Shown here one piece after another: positions 1-8,328 of a DNA stretch of 60,094 nt. Position numbers and translations under genes: made by a program. This DNA comes from Butyrivibrio sp. (GTDB taxonomy: Bacteria > Bacillota > Clostridia > Lachnospirales > Lachnospiraceae): assembly GCA_015056655.1 (NCBI GenBank), contig SVFV01000021.1:1-60094 (forward strand), given 5' to 3'. The stretch's first letter is position 1. Every line of letters starts with the position of its first letter. The notes beneath the pieces are model-generated. The model did not search any database and was not told the DNA's origin. It worked only from the letters and a program-made list of their open reading frames with translations.

Positions 1-1
1 C

Positions 2-118
2 ACAACATTCAAATTTGCGCAAAAAATAAAGCCATCACTGGCTTCTGAGGATTTTGGGTGTCAAACTTCCGCAATTCCTGAAGCTGCACTTAAGAATATC
101 ATCGACGGAACTCTTTGA
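2..118 (+). CDS. C-terminal fragment of an unknown protein (runs off the left edge)
   Basis: An open frame enters from the left edge and ends at a TGA at 116-118, giving 38 residues that finish in LKNIIDGTL. No start lies inside the window. I do not recognise the family and see no membrane segment. The gene ends about 95 nt before the hairpin that precedes the siderophore operon, so it is probably a separate transcription unit. Confidence is limited because only the tail is visible. Confidence 0.4.
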   Translation, partial: TTFKFAQKIKPSLASEDFGCQTSAIPEAALKNIIDGTL

Positions 119-189
119 TTTCCGTAAATTATCATTGCCCCCACTATAACCTTTTATCAATGATATATGCGATTCTAAATCGCACCTCC

Positions 190-207
190 TTAGACATGTT
201 TGCCTAA
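190..207. promoter_or_regulatory. Weak inverted repeat, possible second metal-regulator site
   Basis: The sequence has TTAG and CTAA arms ten bases apart (TTAG at 190-193, CTAA at 204-207). It resembles a loose version of the stronger palindrome at 285-300. A neighbouring hairpin with GCGATT/AATCGC arms is at 169-183. Function is inferred only from similarity and from the iron-uptake gene downstream. Confidence 0.2.
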
Positions 208-210
208 GCT

Positions 211-246
211 AATGGCCTCGCACAAATTTTAGTGTGGGGCCATTTT
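211..246 (+). terminator. Rho-independent terminator upstream of the siderophore operon
   Basis: Arms AATGGCCTCGCAC and GTGTGGGGCCATT pair with one G-U wobble around an A/T loop and run into a T-rich stretch. It probably ends transcription arriving from the left-edge gene and isolates the promoter at 251. Confidence 0.6.
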
Positions 247-250
247 ATTG

Positions 251-300
251 TTGACAATTTGTTAGCAGTATGTAACAATCTATCGTTAGTTAAGACTAAC
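251..300 (+). promoter_or_regulatory. Promoter and palindromic operator of the iron-siderophore operon
   Basis: A perfect TTGACA -35 box is at 251-256. A weak -10 lies around 273-279. A TTGTTA/TAACAA inverted repeat (259-264 and 273-278) covers the spacer and -10 region. Just downstream is GTTAGTTAAGACTAAC (285-300), whose 6-bp arms GTTAGT and ACTAAC are perfectly symmetrical. A palindrome over the start of transcription fits repressor control. TTAG/CTAA half sites recall DtxR/IdeR-type iron boxes, but the regulator is inference. Confidence 0.5.
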
Positions 301-321
301 ATGAATGACAAGGAGAATTAT

Positions 322-1410
322 ATGAAAAAAAATTTATTAATCGTACTTTTAGCAGGTGTATTAACAACAGGACTTACAGCATGCGGAGCTGCAGAGGCAG
401 CCACTGAAAAAGCCGAGGCTCCAGAAGCAAGCGAGGAAATCTCCTTAGCAGAGGAAAACGAAGAAAGCCCTGCAGCTGAAATTTCCACAGAAGATACTGC
501 TTTTCCTATAGCCATAAATCACGCTCTTGGTGAAACCGTTATTGAGAAAAATCCCGAGAATATCGTAGCTATTTCATGGGGTAATCCTGATGTACCACTT
601 GCTCTTGGAATTGTTCCTGCCGGTGTATCCGAAGCAAACTTTGGTCCTACAGATGAGAATGGTCTTCTTCCCTGGACAGCAAAGGCTTTTGAAGATCTTG
701 GAGTTACAGATCCCAATGTTTTTGATGATACCGACGGATGGGATTATGAAGCTATCGCAGATTGCGCACCTGATGTAATCCTTGCAGCATATTCCGGTCT
801 TGCTCAGGAAGAATATGACAGACTTAGCGAAATCGCTCCTGTTGTTGCTTATCCTGATGTGGCATGGGCTACAACATGGCAGGAAGAAACTGTTAATGAT
901 GCAAAAGCTCTTGGCCTTGAAGCTGAGGGACAGGCTCTTGTAGATGAAACTGAGAAGATGATCGCTGAAAAGCTCAGCGCTTACCCTTCACTTGAGGGCA
1001 AAAAGGTTGCTTTCTTCTGGCTTAGTGAAGATGATCTTGGAACCTTCTACATCTACACAAATAATGACCCCAGAGCAGCATTCCTTGGAGATTTAGGCCT
1101 TGTTACACCTGATAGCGTTACAAGCCTTATTGAGGATGATGAAGCATTCTATGTTACAGCAAGTGCAGAAAATGCAAATCTCCTTACTGATGTAGACATC
1201 ATCATCACTTATGGTACTGAGTCACTTATCGATGCTATGCAGAATGATGGAAGATTCTCTATGATACCTGCAGTAAACAACAGAGCTTTCGTTCTTCTTG
1301 ATTCAAACGATGCTCTCGCTGCTGCAAGTACACCTACAATCCTTTCCATTCCTTACAGCATTGATGAATATTTGAAAGCGTTAAATGATGCCGCAGAGAA
1401 AATACAGTAA
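322..1410 (+). CDS. Iron-siderophore ABC transporter substrate-binding lipoprotein
   Basis: This is the extracytoplasmic receptor that would capture a ferric siderophore and hand it to the two permeases that follow. The 362-residue product starts with a lipoprotein signal ending in the lipobox LTAC (Cys21), followed by an Ala/Glu-rich tether to about residue 55. The rest has the layout of the FecB/FepB-like periplasmic binding fold, including PENIVAISW near the start and IIITYGTE late in the chain. The ATG at 322 was chosen because AAGGAG sits 6-7 nt upstream and the signal peptide begins there; an ATG at 232 lies before the promoter. The stop overlaps the first permease by 26 nt. Confidence 0.9.
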   Translation: MKKNLLIVLLAGVLTTGLTACGAAEAATEKAEAPEASEEISLAEENEESPAAEISTEDTAFPIAINHALGETVIEKNPENIVAISWGNPDVPLALGIVPAGVSEANFGPTDENGLLPWTAKAFEDLGVTDPNVFDDTDGWDYEAIADCAPDVILAAYSGLAQEEYDRLSEIAPVVAYPDVAWATTWQEETVNDAKALGLEAEGQALVDETEKMIAEKLSAYPSLEGKKVAFFWLSEDDLGTFYIYTNNDPRAAFLGDLGLVTPDSVTSLIEDDEAFYVTASAENANLLTDVDIIITYGTESLIDAMQNDGRFSMIPAVNNRAFVLLDSNDALAAASTPTILSIPYSIDEYLKALNDAAEKIQ

Positions 1411-2401
1411 TTTACAAATCTTCATATTTTTAATTATAGAAGTTGTGCTTGTTTTATTAGGCATACTTTGCTCCATAGCTTATGGAAGTAACAGTATTCC
1501 CATAAAAGATGTTCTTACATATCTTTTTAATTCAGGCAGCGACTCATTTGAAGCAGCAGTAGTATATGCCAGGATACCAAGAACCGTTTTTGGTGTCCTT
1601 GCTGGTTCTGCGCTTGGGGTTTCCGGCGCACTTATGCAGGCCATAACAAGAAATCCCGTAGCAGATCCCAGCATTTTAGGTGTAAATACCGGAGCCTCCC
1701 TCATGGTGGTTATTGGAATCGCCTATTTGAACATATCTTCTGGCATAAAGCTTATCGGACTCTCCTTTTTCGGGGCAATCCTCACTGCACTCTTCGTCTA
1801 TGGAATAGCCTCCTATGGCTTTGGTGGTGCAAGCTCCTTAAAGCTTGTCCTTTCAGGCGCTGCTGTCAGTACCGCCCTTGCTTCCCTGGTGAACACAATT
1901 ATGCTTCCTGATTCCCAGGTTATGAAGGAATTCAGATTTTGGCAGGTTGGAAGCATAAGCGGAGCAACATGGGAAGACATCAGGCTCGTTCTCCCTTTTG
2001 TAGCCATCGGAATCATCCTGTCCCTTGCTTGCGCATCGCCTTTAAATGCCATGGCTTTGGGCGACGAAATGGCTGTATCTCTTGGAGTAAAAGTCGGAGT
2101 GGTAAGAGCTTTTGCTGCATTTGCAGGCGTCATGCTCTGCGCAGTTATAACCGCAATCGCTGGTCCTGTCGGCTTTGTGGGGCTTATGCTCCCTCATCTT
2201 ATCCGCCAGATACTTGATAACGATATGCGAATCATCCTTCCATTTTCTGCAATCGGCGGAGCAGGACTTCTTGTTATTTCAGATGTGATAGGAAGAATCC
2301 TTGGCCGCCCCGGTGAACTGGAAGTTGGCATAATAACAGCTATTTTAGGCGCTCCTGTTTTTATCTGGATCGTATGGAAAACAAAGACAAAGAGTTTATG
2401 A
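1385..2401 (+). CDS. FecCD-family siderophore ABC permease, subunit 1
   Basis: This is one of two polytopic membrane subunits of the importer. The 338 residues show the FecCD/BtuC pattern: an N-terminal membrane helix, then RIPRTVFGVLAGSALGVSGA, then NPVADPSILGVNTGA, and near the end the conserved GPVGFVGLMLPHLIR that docks on the ATPase. The length is typical for the family. The start overlaps the lipoprotein gene by 26 nt and the end overlaps the second permease by 28 nt, so translation is coupled in one operon with the receptor and ATPase. Confidence 0.92.
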   Translation: MMPQRKYSNLQIFIFLIIEVVLVLLGILCSIAYGSNSIPIKDVLTYLFNSGSDSFEAAVVYARIPRTVFGVLAGSALGVSGALMQAITRNPVADPSILGVNTGASLMVVIGIAYLNISSGIKLIGLSFFGAILTALFVYGIASYGFGGASSLKLVLSGAAVSTALASLVNTIMLPDSQVMKEFRFWQVGSISGATWEDIRLVLPFVAIGIILSLACASPLNAMALGDEMAVSLGVKVGVVRAFAAFAGVMLCAVITAIAGPVGFVGLMLPHLIRQILDNDMRIILPFSAIGGAGLLVISDVIGRILGRPGELEVGIITAILGAPVFIWIVWKTKTKSL

Positions 2402-3429
2402 ATGCTACTGAATCATATATAAAAGAACTTTATAAAAAACAAAATCTTCAGAACCTTATTTGTGCTGCAGCTATGCTCATCATAATAGCCATTCTTGGGA
2501 TTTTTATGATGACCTTGGGAAACACTAATTACTCTCTCTCAGAAGTAATAAGTGTCCTTACGGGTAACGGCCCTTCAAAGGCAGAATACGCCATAAAAAC
2601 CTTAAGGCTTCCAAAGCTTATAGTTGGCGGACTTGCTGGTTTTTCCTTTGGTATTGCAGGATATACATTTCAAAGTCTCCTTCGCAATCCACTGGCAAGC
2701 CCAGACATCATAGGCGTAACCGCAGGTTCTTCTGCCGCAGCAGTTTTCTGCATTCTGATTGTTGGAATCAGCGGTCCTATGGCTTCTGTTTTTTCAGTGA
2801 TTGCGGGGCTTGCCATTACCGCTCTTATATTTTTACTTTCAGGAAAAGGACATGCCTTTGGAATGAAAATGGTCCTTATTGGAATCGGAATGCAGGCAGT
2901 TTTAAATGCACTCATATCATGGATGCTTTTAGTTGGATCAGAATACGATGTTGGCACTGCCCTCAGATGGCTTAGAGGAAGCCTTAATTCTGTAACAAAC
3001 GAGGACATCCCCGCAACAGTTATAACAACGCTTGTCGCTGGAGGATTACTCCTTATTTGCAATAGATATCTTAGGATTATGCAGCTTGGAGATGAATACG
3101 CATCAACTCTCGGAGCACCCCTTAACGCTATCAGGATTTGCTGCATGGTCTGTGCACTACTACTCACATCAGTTGCCACAGCTGCTACTGGTCCCATCGC
3201 TTCAATAGCGTTTTTATCCGGTCCTATTGCAGTAAGGATTACCAAAAATGGCAAAAACGCCATGCTCTTATCAGGCCTTGTTGGAACTATCCTGGTTTAT
3301 GCGGCGGAGCTGGCATCAAAAAATCTTTTTAGTACAAAATATCCGGTTGGAGTTGTGACTGGAATACTTGGAGCACCCTATCTACTGTTTTTATTACTTC
3401 ACCTTAGCAAGAAGGGAGACAAACTATAA
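2374..3429 (+). CDS. FecCD-family siderophore ABC permease, subunit 2
   Basis: This is the second membrane subunit, presumed to pair with the product at 1385. It has 351 residues with the same family signatures: RLPKLIVGGLAGFSFGIAGY, NPLASPDIIGVTAGSS and, toward the end, GPIASIAFLSGPIAVRI. The N-terminus has about 25 extra charged residues before the first helix. A second in-frame ATG at 2398 would remove eight of them, and neither start has a strong ribosome site, as expected for a coupled gene. Its stop shares a base with the ATG of the ATPase. Confidence 0.9.
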   Translation: MENKDKEFMNATESYIKELYKKQNLQNLICAAAMLIIIAILGIFMMTLGNTNYSLSEVISVLTGNGPSKAEYAIKTLRLPKLIVGGLAGFSFGIAGYTFQSLLRNPLASPDIIGVTAGSSAAAVFCILIVGISGPMASVFSVIAGLAITALIFLLSGKGHAFGMKMVLIGIGMQAVLNALISWMLLVGSEYDVGTALRWLRGSLNSVTNEDIPATVITTLVAGGLLLICNRYLRIMQLGDEYASTLGAPLNAIRICCMVCALLLTSVATAATGPIASIAFLSGPIAVRITKNGKNAMLLSGLVGTILVYAAELASKNLFSTKYPVGVVTGILGAPYLLFLLLHLSKKGDKL

Positions 3430-4244
3430 TGTCAAATAGAGCACAAAAGCATGATTTCTACAGCAAAAATATATCTGTTGGATACGATGATAAGCTCATT
3501 ATAAATGGCCTTGATATTACTATCCCCGAGGGAAAATTCAGCGTAATAATCGGTCCTAATGGCTGCGGAAAATCAACTCTTCTTAAAAGCTTTGCCCGAC
3601 TCTTAAAGCCCACTAAGGGTAATGTTTTACTGGATGGTAAGTCAATTTATGAAATCCCTACTTTGAGCCTTGCAAAACAGATTGGTCTGCTTCCTCAGTC
3701 GCCCCTTGTTCCTTCTGGAATAACAGTTGCTGATCTGGTTTCAAGAGGACGTTTCCCGTATCAGAATTTCCTTGGTCAGCTCACAAAAGCTGATTACAAG
3801 GCTATTTCTGAAACTATGGAGGCCATGGGAATTTTAGACTTGGCAGATGTTCCGGTAGATTCCCTCTCAGGTGGTCAGCGACAGCGCGTTTGGATAGCAC
3901 TGGTCCTTGCTCAGGATACTGATATTTTACTTCTGGACGAGCCAACAACCTACCTCGATATCGCATATCAGGTTGAGATTCTGGACTGTCTTGAAAAGCT
4001 TAACAAAATAAAGAAAACTACAGTCGTAGCGATTCTTCATGATATTAATCTTTCTATCAGATACGCAGATCACATTTTTGCCATGAAGGGTGGAAAGCTT
4101 ATAGCTGAAGGCGCTCCTAAGGACGTTATTTCAACAGATCTCATGCGTGAAATATACGGTCTTGATTGTTCAATAATCACAGACCCTGAGACCCTGGATC
4201 CTTATGTGATTCCCAGAAGCAGTGCAATGCGCGTTGCCTGCTGA
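3429..4244 (+). CDS. Siderophore ABC transporter ATP-binding protein
   Basis: This is the cytoplasmic ATPase (FepC/FecE-like) that powers the importer. In 271 residues it carries Walker A GPNGCGKST (42-50), a Q-loop near 90, the ABC signature LSGGQ (146-150), Walker B LLLDEP (167-172) and a switch His in the AILHD motif. AAGGGA sits about ten bases before the ATG. It is the last gene of the operon. A strong hairpin follows at 4285 and the next gene faces it. Confidence 0.93.
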   Translation: MSNRAQKHDFYSKNISVGYDDKLIINGLDITIPEGKFSVIIGPNGCGKSTLLKSFARLLKPTKGNVLLDGKSIYEIPTLSLAKQIGLLPQSPLVPSGITVADLVSRGRFPYQNFLGQLTKADYKAISETMEAMGILDLADVPVDSLSGGQRQRVWIALVLAQDTDILLLDEPTTYLDIAYQVEILDCLEKLNKIKKTTVVAILHDINLSIRYADHIFAMKGGKLIAEGAPKDVISTDLMREIYGLDCSIITDPETLDPYVIPRSSAMRVAC

Positions 4245-4284
4245 TAATTGAAATAGAGTTTTTCTCACGGACTACGAATAAAAG

Positions 4285-4322
4285 AGGCCCTACACTAAAA
4301 TGATTAGTGTAAGGCCTTCATT
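4285..4322. terminator. Bidirectional terminator between convergent genes
   Basis: Arms AGGCCCTACACTAA and TTAGTGTAAGGCCT pair around a short loop, with T-rich sequence after the right arm and A-rich sequence before the left arm. It sits between the end of the siderophore ATPase and the end of the convergent methyltransferase and can serve both. Confidence 0.75.
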
Positions 4323-5066
4323 TTATGCCTTTCTCGCTCTTACAAGTAAGAAGTCCGGCTTATGCAAAAGATCATACTCATCCGGATACTTCTCGATCAT
4401 CGCTTCATCCGGGATTGGCTCAATTATCTTTTCAACGGAAAATCCAGACTCAAAAAGTGTATTCAACACAGTTGAGAAGGTTCTGTGATATTTCTGGATA
4501 CCATCCACAAACCATGTGGATCTGCGCTCTCCCTCAACACCATAGTTTCTAAGGTTTACGTATTGCTTGACCCCATTATCATCTCTGGTCCATCTGTCCA
4601 TATCCCCTGTATAGGCGGTAGCAAGCGGATGCTCCTGAGAAAAAATGAAAAGTCCCTTGTCAGATAAGAGCCTACTAATATTTGCAACAACGCCTTTATA
4701 ATCCTCGATATAATGAAATGCCAGTGAGCTTATGACAAGATCAAACTTCTCATCAAGCTGATCCAGATCCTCCATTGGAAGAAGGCGATAAGTGATCTTG
4801 GGATCGCTGTTTTCTGCCTTTGCTACCTCCAACATTTTCTCAGAGATATCGATTCCAACGACCTTGCTCGCTCCCTGATTCACATACTCGATGCAGTGCT
4901 CCCCAAAACCGCAGCCGAGATCTAACACCTTAAGTCCCTTCATATCAGGCAGTAAGGATTTAAGCGCAGGAATTTCAAACAAAATATTCGCGTTAACCTC
5001 CTGATCCCTGAGTTTTTTGTACCCGTCAAAAAACTCCTCGTTGTCAAAAATGTTCTGCTTTGCCAC
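4323..5066 (-). CDS. Class I SAM-dependent methyltransferase
   Basis: The product is a cytoplasmic methyltransferase of the UbiE/Methyltransf_11 type with unknown substrate. Motif I is VLDLGCGFGEH (about residues 47-57), followed by VVGIDIS, the acidic loop that binds SAM ribose, and a post-motif VISSLAFHYIED. I chose the GTG at 5066 because GGGAGG lies 8 nt before it. A GTG at 5075 is in frame but directly abuts the ribosome site. The 247-residue length is normal. It stands alone between a terminator and the MFS gene, which is also on the minus strand about 75 bp upstream. Confidence 0.85.
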   Translation of the reverse strand: MAKQNIFDNEEFFDGYKKLRDQEVNANILFEIPALKSLLPDMKGLKVLDLGCGFGEHCIEYVNQGASKVVGIDISEKMLEVAKAENSDPKITYRLLPMEDLDQLDEKFDLVISSLAFHYIEDYKGVVANISRLLSDKGLFIFSQEHPLATAYTGDMDRWTRDDNGVKQYVNLRNYGVEGERRSTWFVDGIQKYHRTFSTVLNTLFESGFSVEKIIEPIPDEAMIEKYPDEYDLLHKPDFLLVRARKA

Positions 5067-5142
5067 TTTTTTCACCTCCCATTATGCATTTAATCTTGTT
5101 TATCAAATTCCTCTATAGCGAAGAATTATCAAGCGTTTCAAA

Positions 5143-6405
5143 TTATTTATCCCTGTTGTAAATCTGCTTTACATGCTTTCTGTTTCCACCAATGATCACA
5201 AGTGCTGCAACAACTGCCAGCATCTGGAAAAACAGCATTACTACTCTCTGGTCCATGTAAAGCGTCATAGCGCCTGCAAGTACCTCGGCAATAAGCGATC
5301 CTGTAGTACTAAGCACCTGAAAAGCACCGTTGAATCTTCCTTTTTTCTCATCCGGCACATAGCTCTGGGTCGCGGAAATTCTTATTGTGTAGCTTGTCAC
5401 TCCTCCAATACCAACGCAAAACGCCAGTGCCATGGCAACCTTTACAGGGACGTACATGTACAAGCCCTCGAAAACACCGATCATCATGTATACGAAAATT
5501 GCCACGCTATACTTGCTCTTTGTAGGTATTTTCTTCTTGTAATGAAAAAATCCACCAATACCACGCCCGATAAAGCTCATTCCAAAAATCAGCATGAATA
5601 GGTACTCGCCGTTTTCAAAGGTGCTCTTGAAATAGGGCAGGCATATAACATTTGTCGCACCACCTGCCATTGTACTGAACAGGAAGTAAACTGCAATCGC
5701 AAGAAGTCCCTTTTCCCCTGAGAGATAGATGAATCCCTCTTTGATATCTGAGAGCATCCGTCTTATATGTCCCTTATCTTCGCCTTCGATACTGTTTTTC
5801 TGAGTCTCGATGTACTTCTCCTCAGTGCGGATCTGCGTTTCAAGCGTCGCAGCAATTGTAAATGTAATTGCGTTCAGTATCATGAGAGGTCCCATTCCAA
5901 CCAGATTGTAGAAAAATGTTGCAACAGGAACCATCAGCACAGCCATAGTCTCTAAGACACTGGCGATTGAATATGCCTTCGAAAAATTTCCCTCAGTTAT
6001 AAGAAGCGGATACAGACTGTCATAAGCCACCATGTATATACTCGACACCGTTCCTATCGTAAGACTAAACAGTGCAAAAATTGGGAAACTGAACCATCCG
6101 CTCATAAGCAGAATTCCAACGAGGAAATATATTCCTCCCATCAGATAATCCAATGTGTAGATCATCTTTTTTCTGGAAAATCTGTCGAGCAGTGCTCCGG
6201 AAATAATCGGGACAACCAGCTGCGGAACTGTGTATGTCATAAGATAGATTGCATACAGCATAGTTGAGCCCGTAAAATCCAGTACCATAAGGCTCATGGC
6301 AAATCCCGCCATGTTGTTTCCCAGCATGGATACCACGCTGCCAAGTGTAATTATTGTAAAATCCCTGGTCCACAAGGGATTCTTAGTTTCTTTTACTGAT
6401 TCCAT
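5143..6405 (-). CDS. MFS transporter (efflux type)
   Basis: This 420-residue integral membrane protein of the major facilitator superfamily has roughly twelve hydrophobic segments. After the second helix region comes the family loop ISGALLDRFSRKK, the usual Gly-Arg-rich motif A position. The overall look matches drug or macrolide efflux MFS proteins in Firmicutes, but the substrate cannot be read from sequence. GGAG is placed 7 nt before the ATG. A hairpin with a U-tract lies immediately upstream (6425-6454), suggesting that expression is set by attenuation. Confidence 0.88.
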   Translation of the reverse strand: MESVKETKNPLWTRDFTIITLGSVVSMLGNNMAGFAMSLMVLDFTGSTMLYAIYLMTYTVPQLVVPIISGALLDRFSRKKMIYTLDYLMGGIYFLVGILLMSGWFSFPIFALFSLTIGTVSSIYMVAYDSLYPLLITEGNFSKAYSIASVLETMAVLMVPVATFFYNLVGMGPLMILNAITFTIAATLETQIRTEEKYIETQKNSIEGEDKGHIRRMLSDIKEGFIYLSGEKGLLAIAVYFLFSTMAGGATNVICLPYFKSTFENGEYLFMLIFGMSFIGRGIGGFFHYKKKIPTKSKYSVAIFVYMMIGVFEGLYMYVPVKVAMALAFCVGIGGVTSYTIRISATQSYVPDEKKGRFNGAFQVLSTTGSLIAEVLAGAMTLYMDQRVVMLFFQMLAVVAALVIIGGNRKHVKQIYNRDK

Positions 6406-6424
6406 TATGTTCTCCTATGATGTC

Positions 6425-6454
6425 AAAAAATCCGCCTGCGTTACACAGACGGAT
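6425..6454 (-). terminator. Terminator or attenuator hairpin in the MFS leader
   Basis: On the minus strand, arms ATCCGTCTG and CAGGCGGAT (one G-U pair) are followed by TTTTTT, then by the MFS ribosome site. A promoter-like TTGACG with TAAAAA 17 nt later lies around 6484-6512 on the minus strand. Transcription from it would have to read through this hairpin to reach the MFS gene. It could also simply end the small gene at 6527. Confidence 0.55.
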
Positions 6455-6526
6455 CTAAATAGCTGTAAACAAGCCACTATTCTTTTTTAGCATCTATACT
6501 AAATATCGTCAATAATTTTTTATTTA

Positions 6527-6691
6527 TCATTTTGTGCAGGAAGCTCCAAATCTATTGAATTCCTTGCTATCCTCTCTTGTGAGCTGACTAAGTCTCTCAG
6601 CAAACTTTGCAAAAGACTTATTTGCAGCTAGTTCTCTTTGACTTTTTGAAATTGTTTTCTTACTGGTATCCTGAATATCATTGTATCTCAT
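6527..6691 (-). CDS. Small hypothetical protein, 54 residues
   Basis: A short frame with a very good ribosome site (GGAGGG, 7 nt before the ATG at 6691) encodes a charged, soluble 54-residue product starting MRYNDIQDTSKKT and ending FGASCTK. The middle (SQRELAANKSFAKFAERLSQL) looks like an amphipathic helix. It ends in TGA followed at once by TAA. I do not recognise it. It lies upstream of the MFS gene on the same strand with a terminator-like hairpin between them. It is supported by start context and codon quality rather than homology. Confidence 0.55.
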   Translation of the reverse strand: MRYNDIQDTSKKTISKSQRELAANKSFAKFAERLSQLTREDSKEFNRFGASCTK

Positions 6692-6751
6692 AATATCTCC
6701 CTCCTCTAAAACTAGCGCTTGTTTACTTCTGCCTGAGCTTAATTTATCACT

Positions 6752-6796
6752 ACAAACAAAAACAGACCGAAATTACACTAATTTCAGTCTGTTTTA
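6752..6796 (-). terminator. Long hairpin terminator after the small membrane protein gene
   Basis: Fifteen-base arms (6761-6775 and 6779-6793) pair with one mismatch around a three-base loop. On the minus strand the right side reads TTTTTGTTT. It ends the gene at 6833-7000. Confidence 0.75.
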
Positions 6797-6832
6797 CACC
6801 GGATTATTCAAAAAATTACGATTTTACACCTA

Positions 6833-7000
6833 TTACAGCCAGAAAAACTGCGCAACAATAACAACGCCTGCCGCGAATATCACAGCACCGGTAGCCAGCA
6901 ATCTGTTTCTAATAGTTGCAACATCTGTATATTTTCCATTGTACTCAACGGCATCTATGATTCGAATATTCCTTTTGTCGGTAAAATTCTTTTTCTCCAT
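6833..7000 (-). CDS. Small single-pass membrane protein, 55 residues
   Basis: The ATG at 7000 is preceded by AAGGAGG with ideal spacing. The product has a charged N-terminal half (MEKKNFTDKRNIRIIDAVEY) and a C-terminal hydrophobic helix, GAVIFAAGVVIVAQFFWL, that would anchor it in the membrane with a very short tail. The gene is closed by a strong hairpin at 6752. Family and role are unknown. It is divergent from glycerate kinase. Confidence 0.65.
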   Translation of the reverse strand: MEKKNFTDKRNIRIIDAVEYNGKYTDVATIRNRLLATGAVIFAAGVVIVAQFFWL

Positions 7001-7131
7001 AACAAGTACCTCCTTATGGCGAAAAAAAGTGTGTACGTTAACTTATACTTTCCGTTTTGACAATAATAGACCTAAAATGTGTACAAAATGGGGCGGAAAA
7101 ATAAAACGTTAATAAAATCTGATTATTTTTC

Positions 7132-7160
7132 ATGACTTTGCAAATATGAGTGTTTATAAT
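7132..7160 (+). promoter_or_regulatory. Promoter of glycerate kinase
   Basis: A perfect TATAAT -10 box is at 7155-7160, with ATGACT (4 of 6 consensus bases) 17 nt upstream at 7132-7137. The ATG lies about 30 nt downstream behind GGAGG. Confidence 0.55.
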
Positions 7161-7188
7161 TTTTTTATAAACATTTTGGAGGTAAGCC

Positions 7189-8328
7189 ATGCGTATAGTC
7201 ACTGCATTTGATTCATTCAAAGGAAGCATAACGTCCACTGAGGCAGGAATGGCTGCTGCAAAGGGCTTTCGACGCGTCGATCCTACTGTTGAAACCATCA
7301 TAAGACCACTTGCAGATGGCGGAGAAGGCACTGTTGATGCACTGGTCTCCGGCACTAATGGCAGATTTGAAGAAATATCTGTGACAGGTCCTCTTGGTGA
7401 AACGGTATCAGCGAAGTACGGAATAATCAAAGAAAACATCGCTGTCATAGAGATGAGCAGCGCTGCAGGACTTACTCTTGTTTCAGAAGGAAAAAGAAAT
7501 CCTCTCTACACAACAACTTATGGAGTTGGCGAACTTATCTGCGATGCTATAAATAAGGGCTGTAGAAAATTCATAGTAGGCATAGGCGGAAGCGCTACAA
7601 ATGATGGCGGCGCAGGAATGCTTAAGGCACTTGGCTTTGATTTTCTGGATGATGCAGGAAATGCTATTGAAAATGGAGCTCTTGGTCTTAAGAACCTATC
7701 ATCAATTTCTTCAGATAACGCCAGGGCTGAGCTTAAGGAATGCAGCTTTTTTGTGGCATGCGATGTAACAAATCCTCTCTGCGGAGAGCTTGGCTGTAGC
7801 AGGATTTACGGTCCTCAAAAGGGTGCTACCCCCGAGATGATTGAGGGTATGGACAATTGGCTAAGCACCTATGCAAATATAGCGAAGGCAGCTTTTCCAG
7901 ATGCCGATCCTGATTTTCCCGGGAGCGGCGCAGCTGGTGGAATTGGCTTTGCTTTTAAAACCTTTCTTGGCGCAACTCTTGAAAGCGGAATAAATATAGT
8001 AATGCGAGAAACAGGACTTTTCGACTACATCATGGATGCTGATCTCGTAGTCACTGGTGAAGGCAGAATGGATGCACAAACAGCCATGGGCAAAGCACCT
8101 GTTGGTGTTGCGAAGCTGGCAAAGAGCGTCGGAAAGCCTGTAATAGCCTTTTCCGGCATGGTTGGTGATGGTGCTGGTGACTGCAACTATCAGGGAATTG
8201 ACGCCTTTTTCCCTATACTCCGAAAGGTATGCTCAGTCGAAGAAGCCATGGACAAAGAGAATGCAAAGAAAAATCTTGCTGATGCTGCAGAGCAGGTACT
8301 TAGGCTTATTTACGCAGTGCGAAGGTGA
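7189..8328 (+). CDS. Glycerate kinase (GarK/GlxK family)
   Basis: The product phosphorylates glycerate with ATP, feeding it into lower glycolysis. The 379 residues match the glycerate kinase family: N-terminal MRIVTAFDSFKGSITSTEA, then RPLADGGEGTVDAL, GIGGSATNDGGAGMLKALGF and the late motif VTGEGRMDAQTAMGKAP. The GGAGG site is 8 nt before the ATG. The gene appears to be a single-gene unit with its own promoter; no other glyoxylate or glycerate gene is nearby. The length is normal and all motifs are intact. Confidence 0.93.
   Translation: MRIVTAFDSFKGSITSTEAGMAAAKGFRRVDPTVETIIRPLADGGEGTVDALVSGTNGRFEEISVTGPLGETVSAKYGIIKENIAVIEMSSAAGLTLVSEGKRNPLYTTTYGVGELICDAINKGCRKFIVGIGGSATNDGGAGMLKALGFDFLDDAGNAIENGALGLKNLSSISSDNARAELKECSFFVACDVTNPLCGELGCSRIYGPQKGATPEMIEGMDNWLSTYANIAKAAFPDADPDFPGSGAAGGIGFAFKTFLGATLESGINIVMRETGLFDYIMDADLVVTGEGRMDAQTAMGKAPVGVAKLAKSVGKPVIAFSGMVGDGAGDCNYQGIDAFFPILRKVCSVEEAMDKENAKKNLADAAEQVLRLIYAVRR

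Noticed and set aside
2670..3263. Minus-strand frame of 197 codons
   Set aside because: It is a shadow of the second FecCD permease with no start context.
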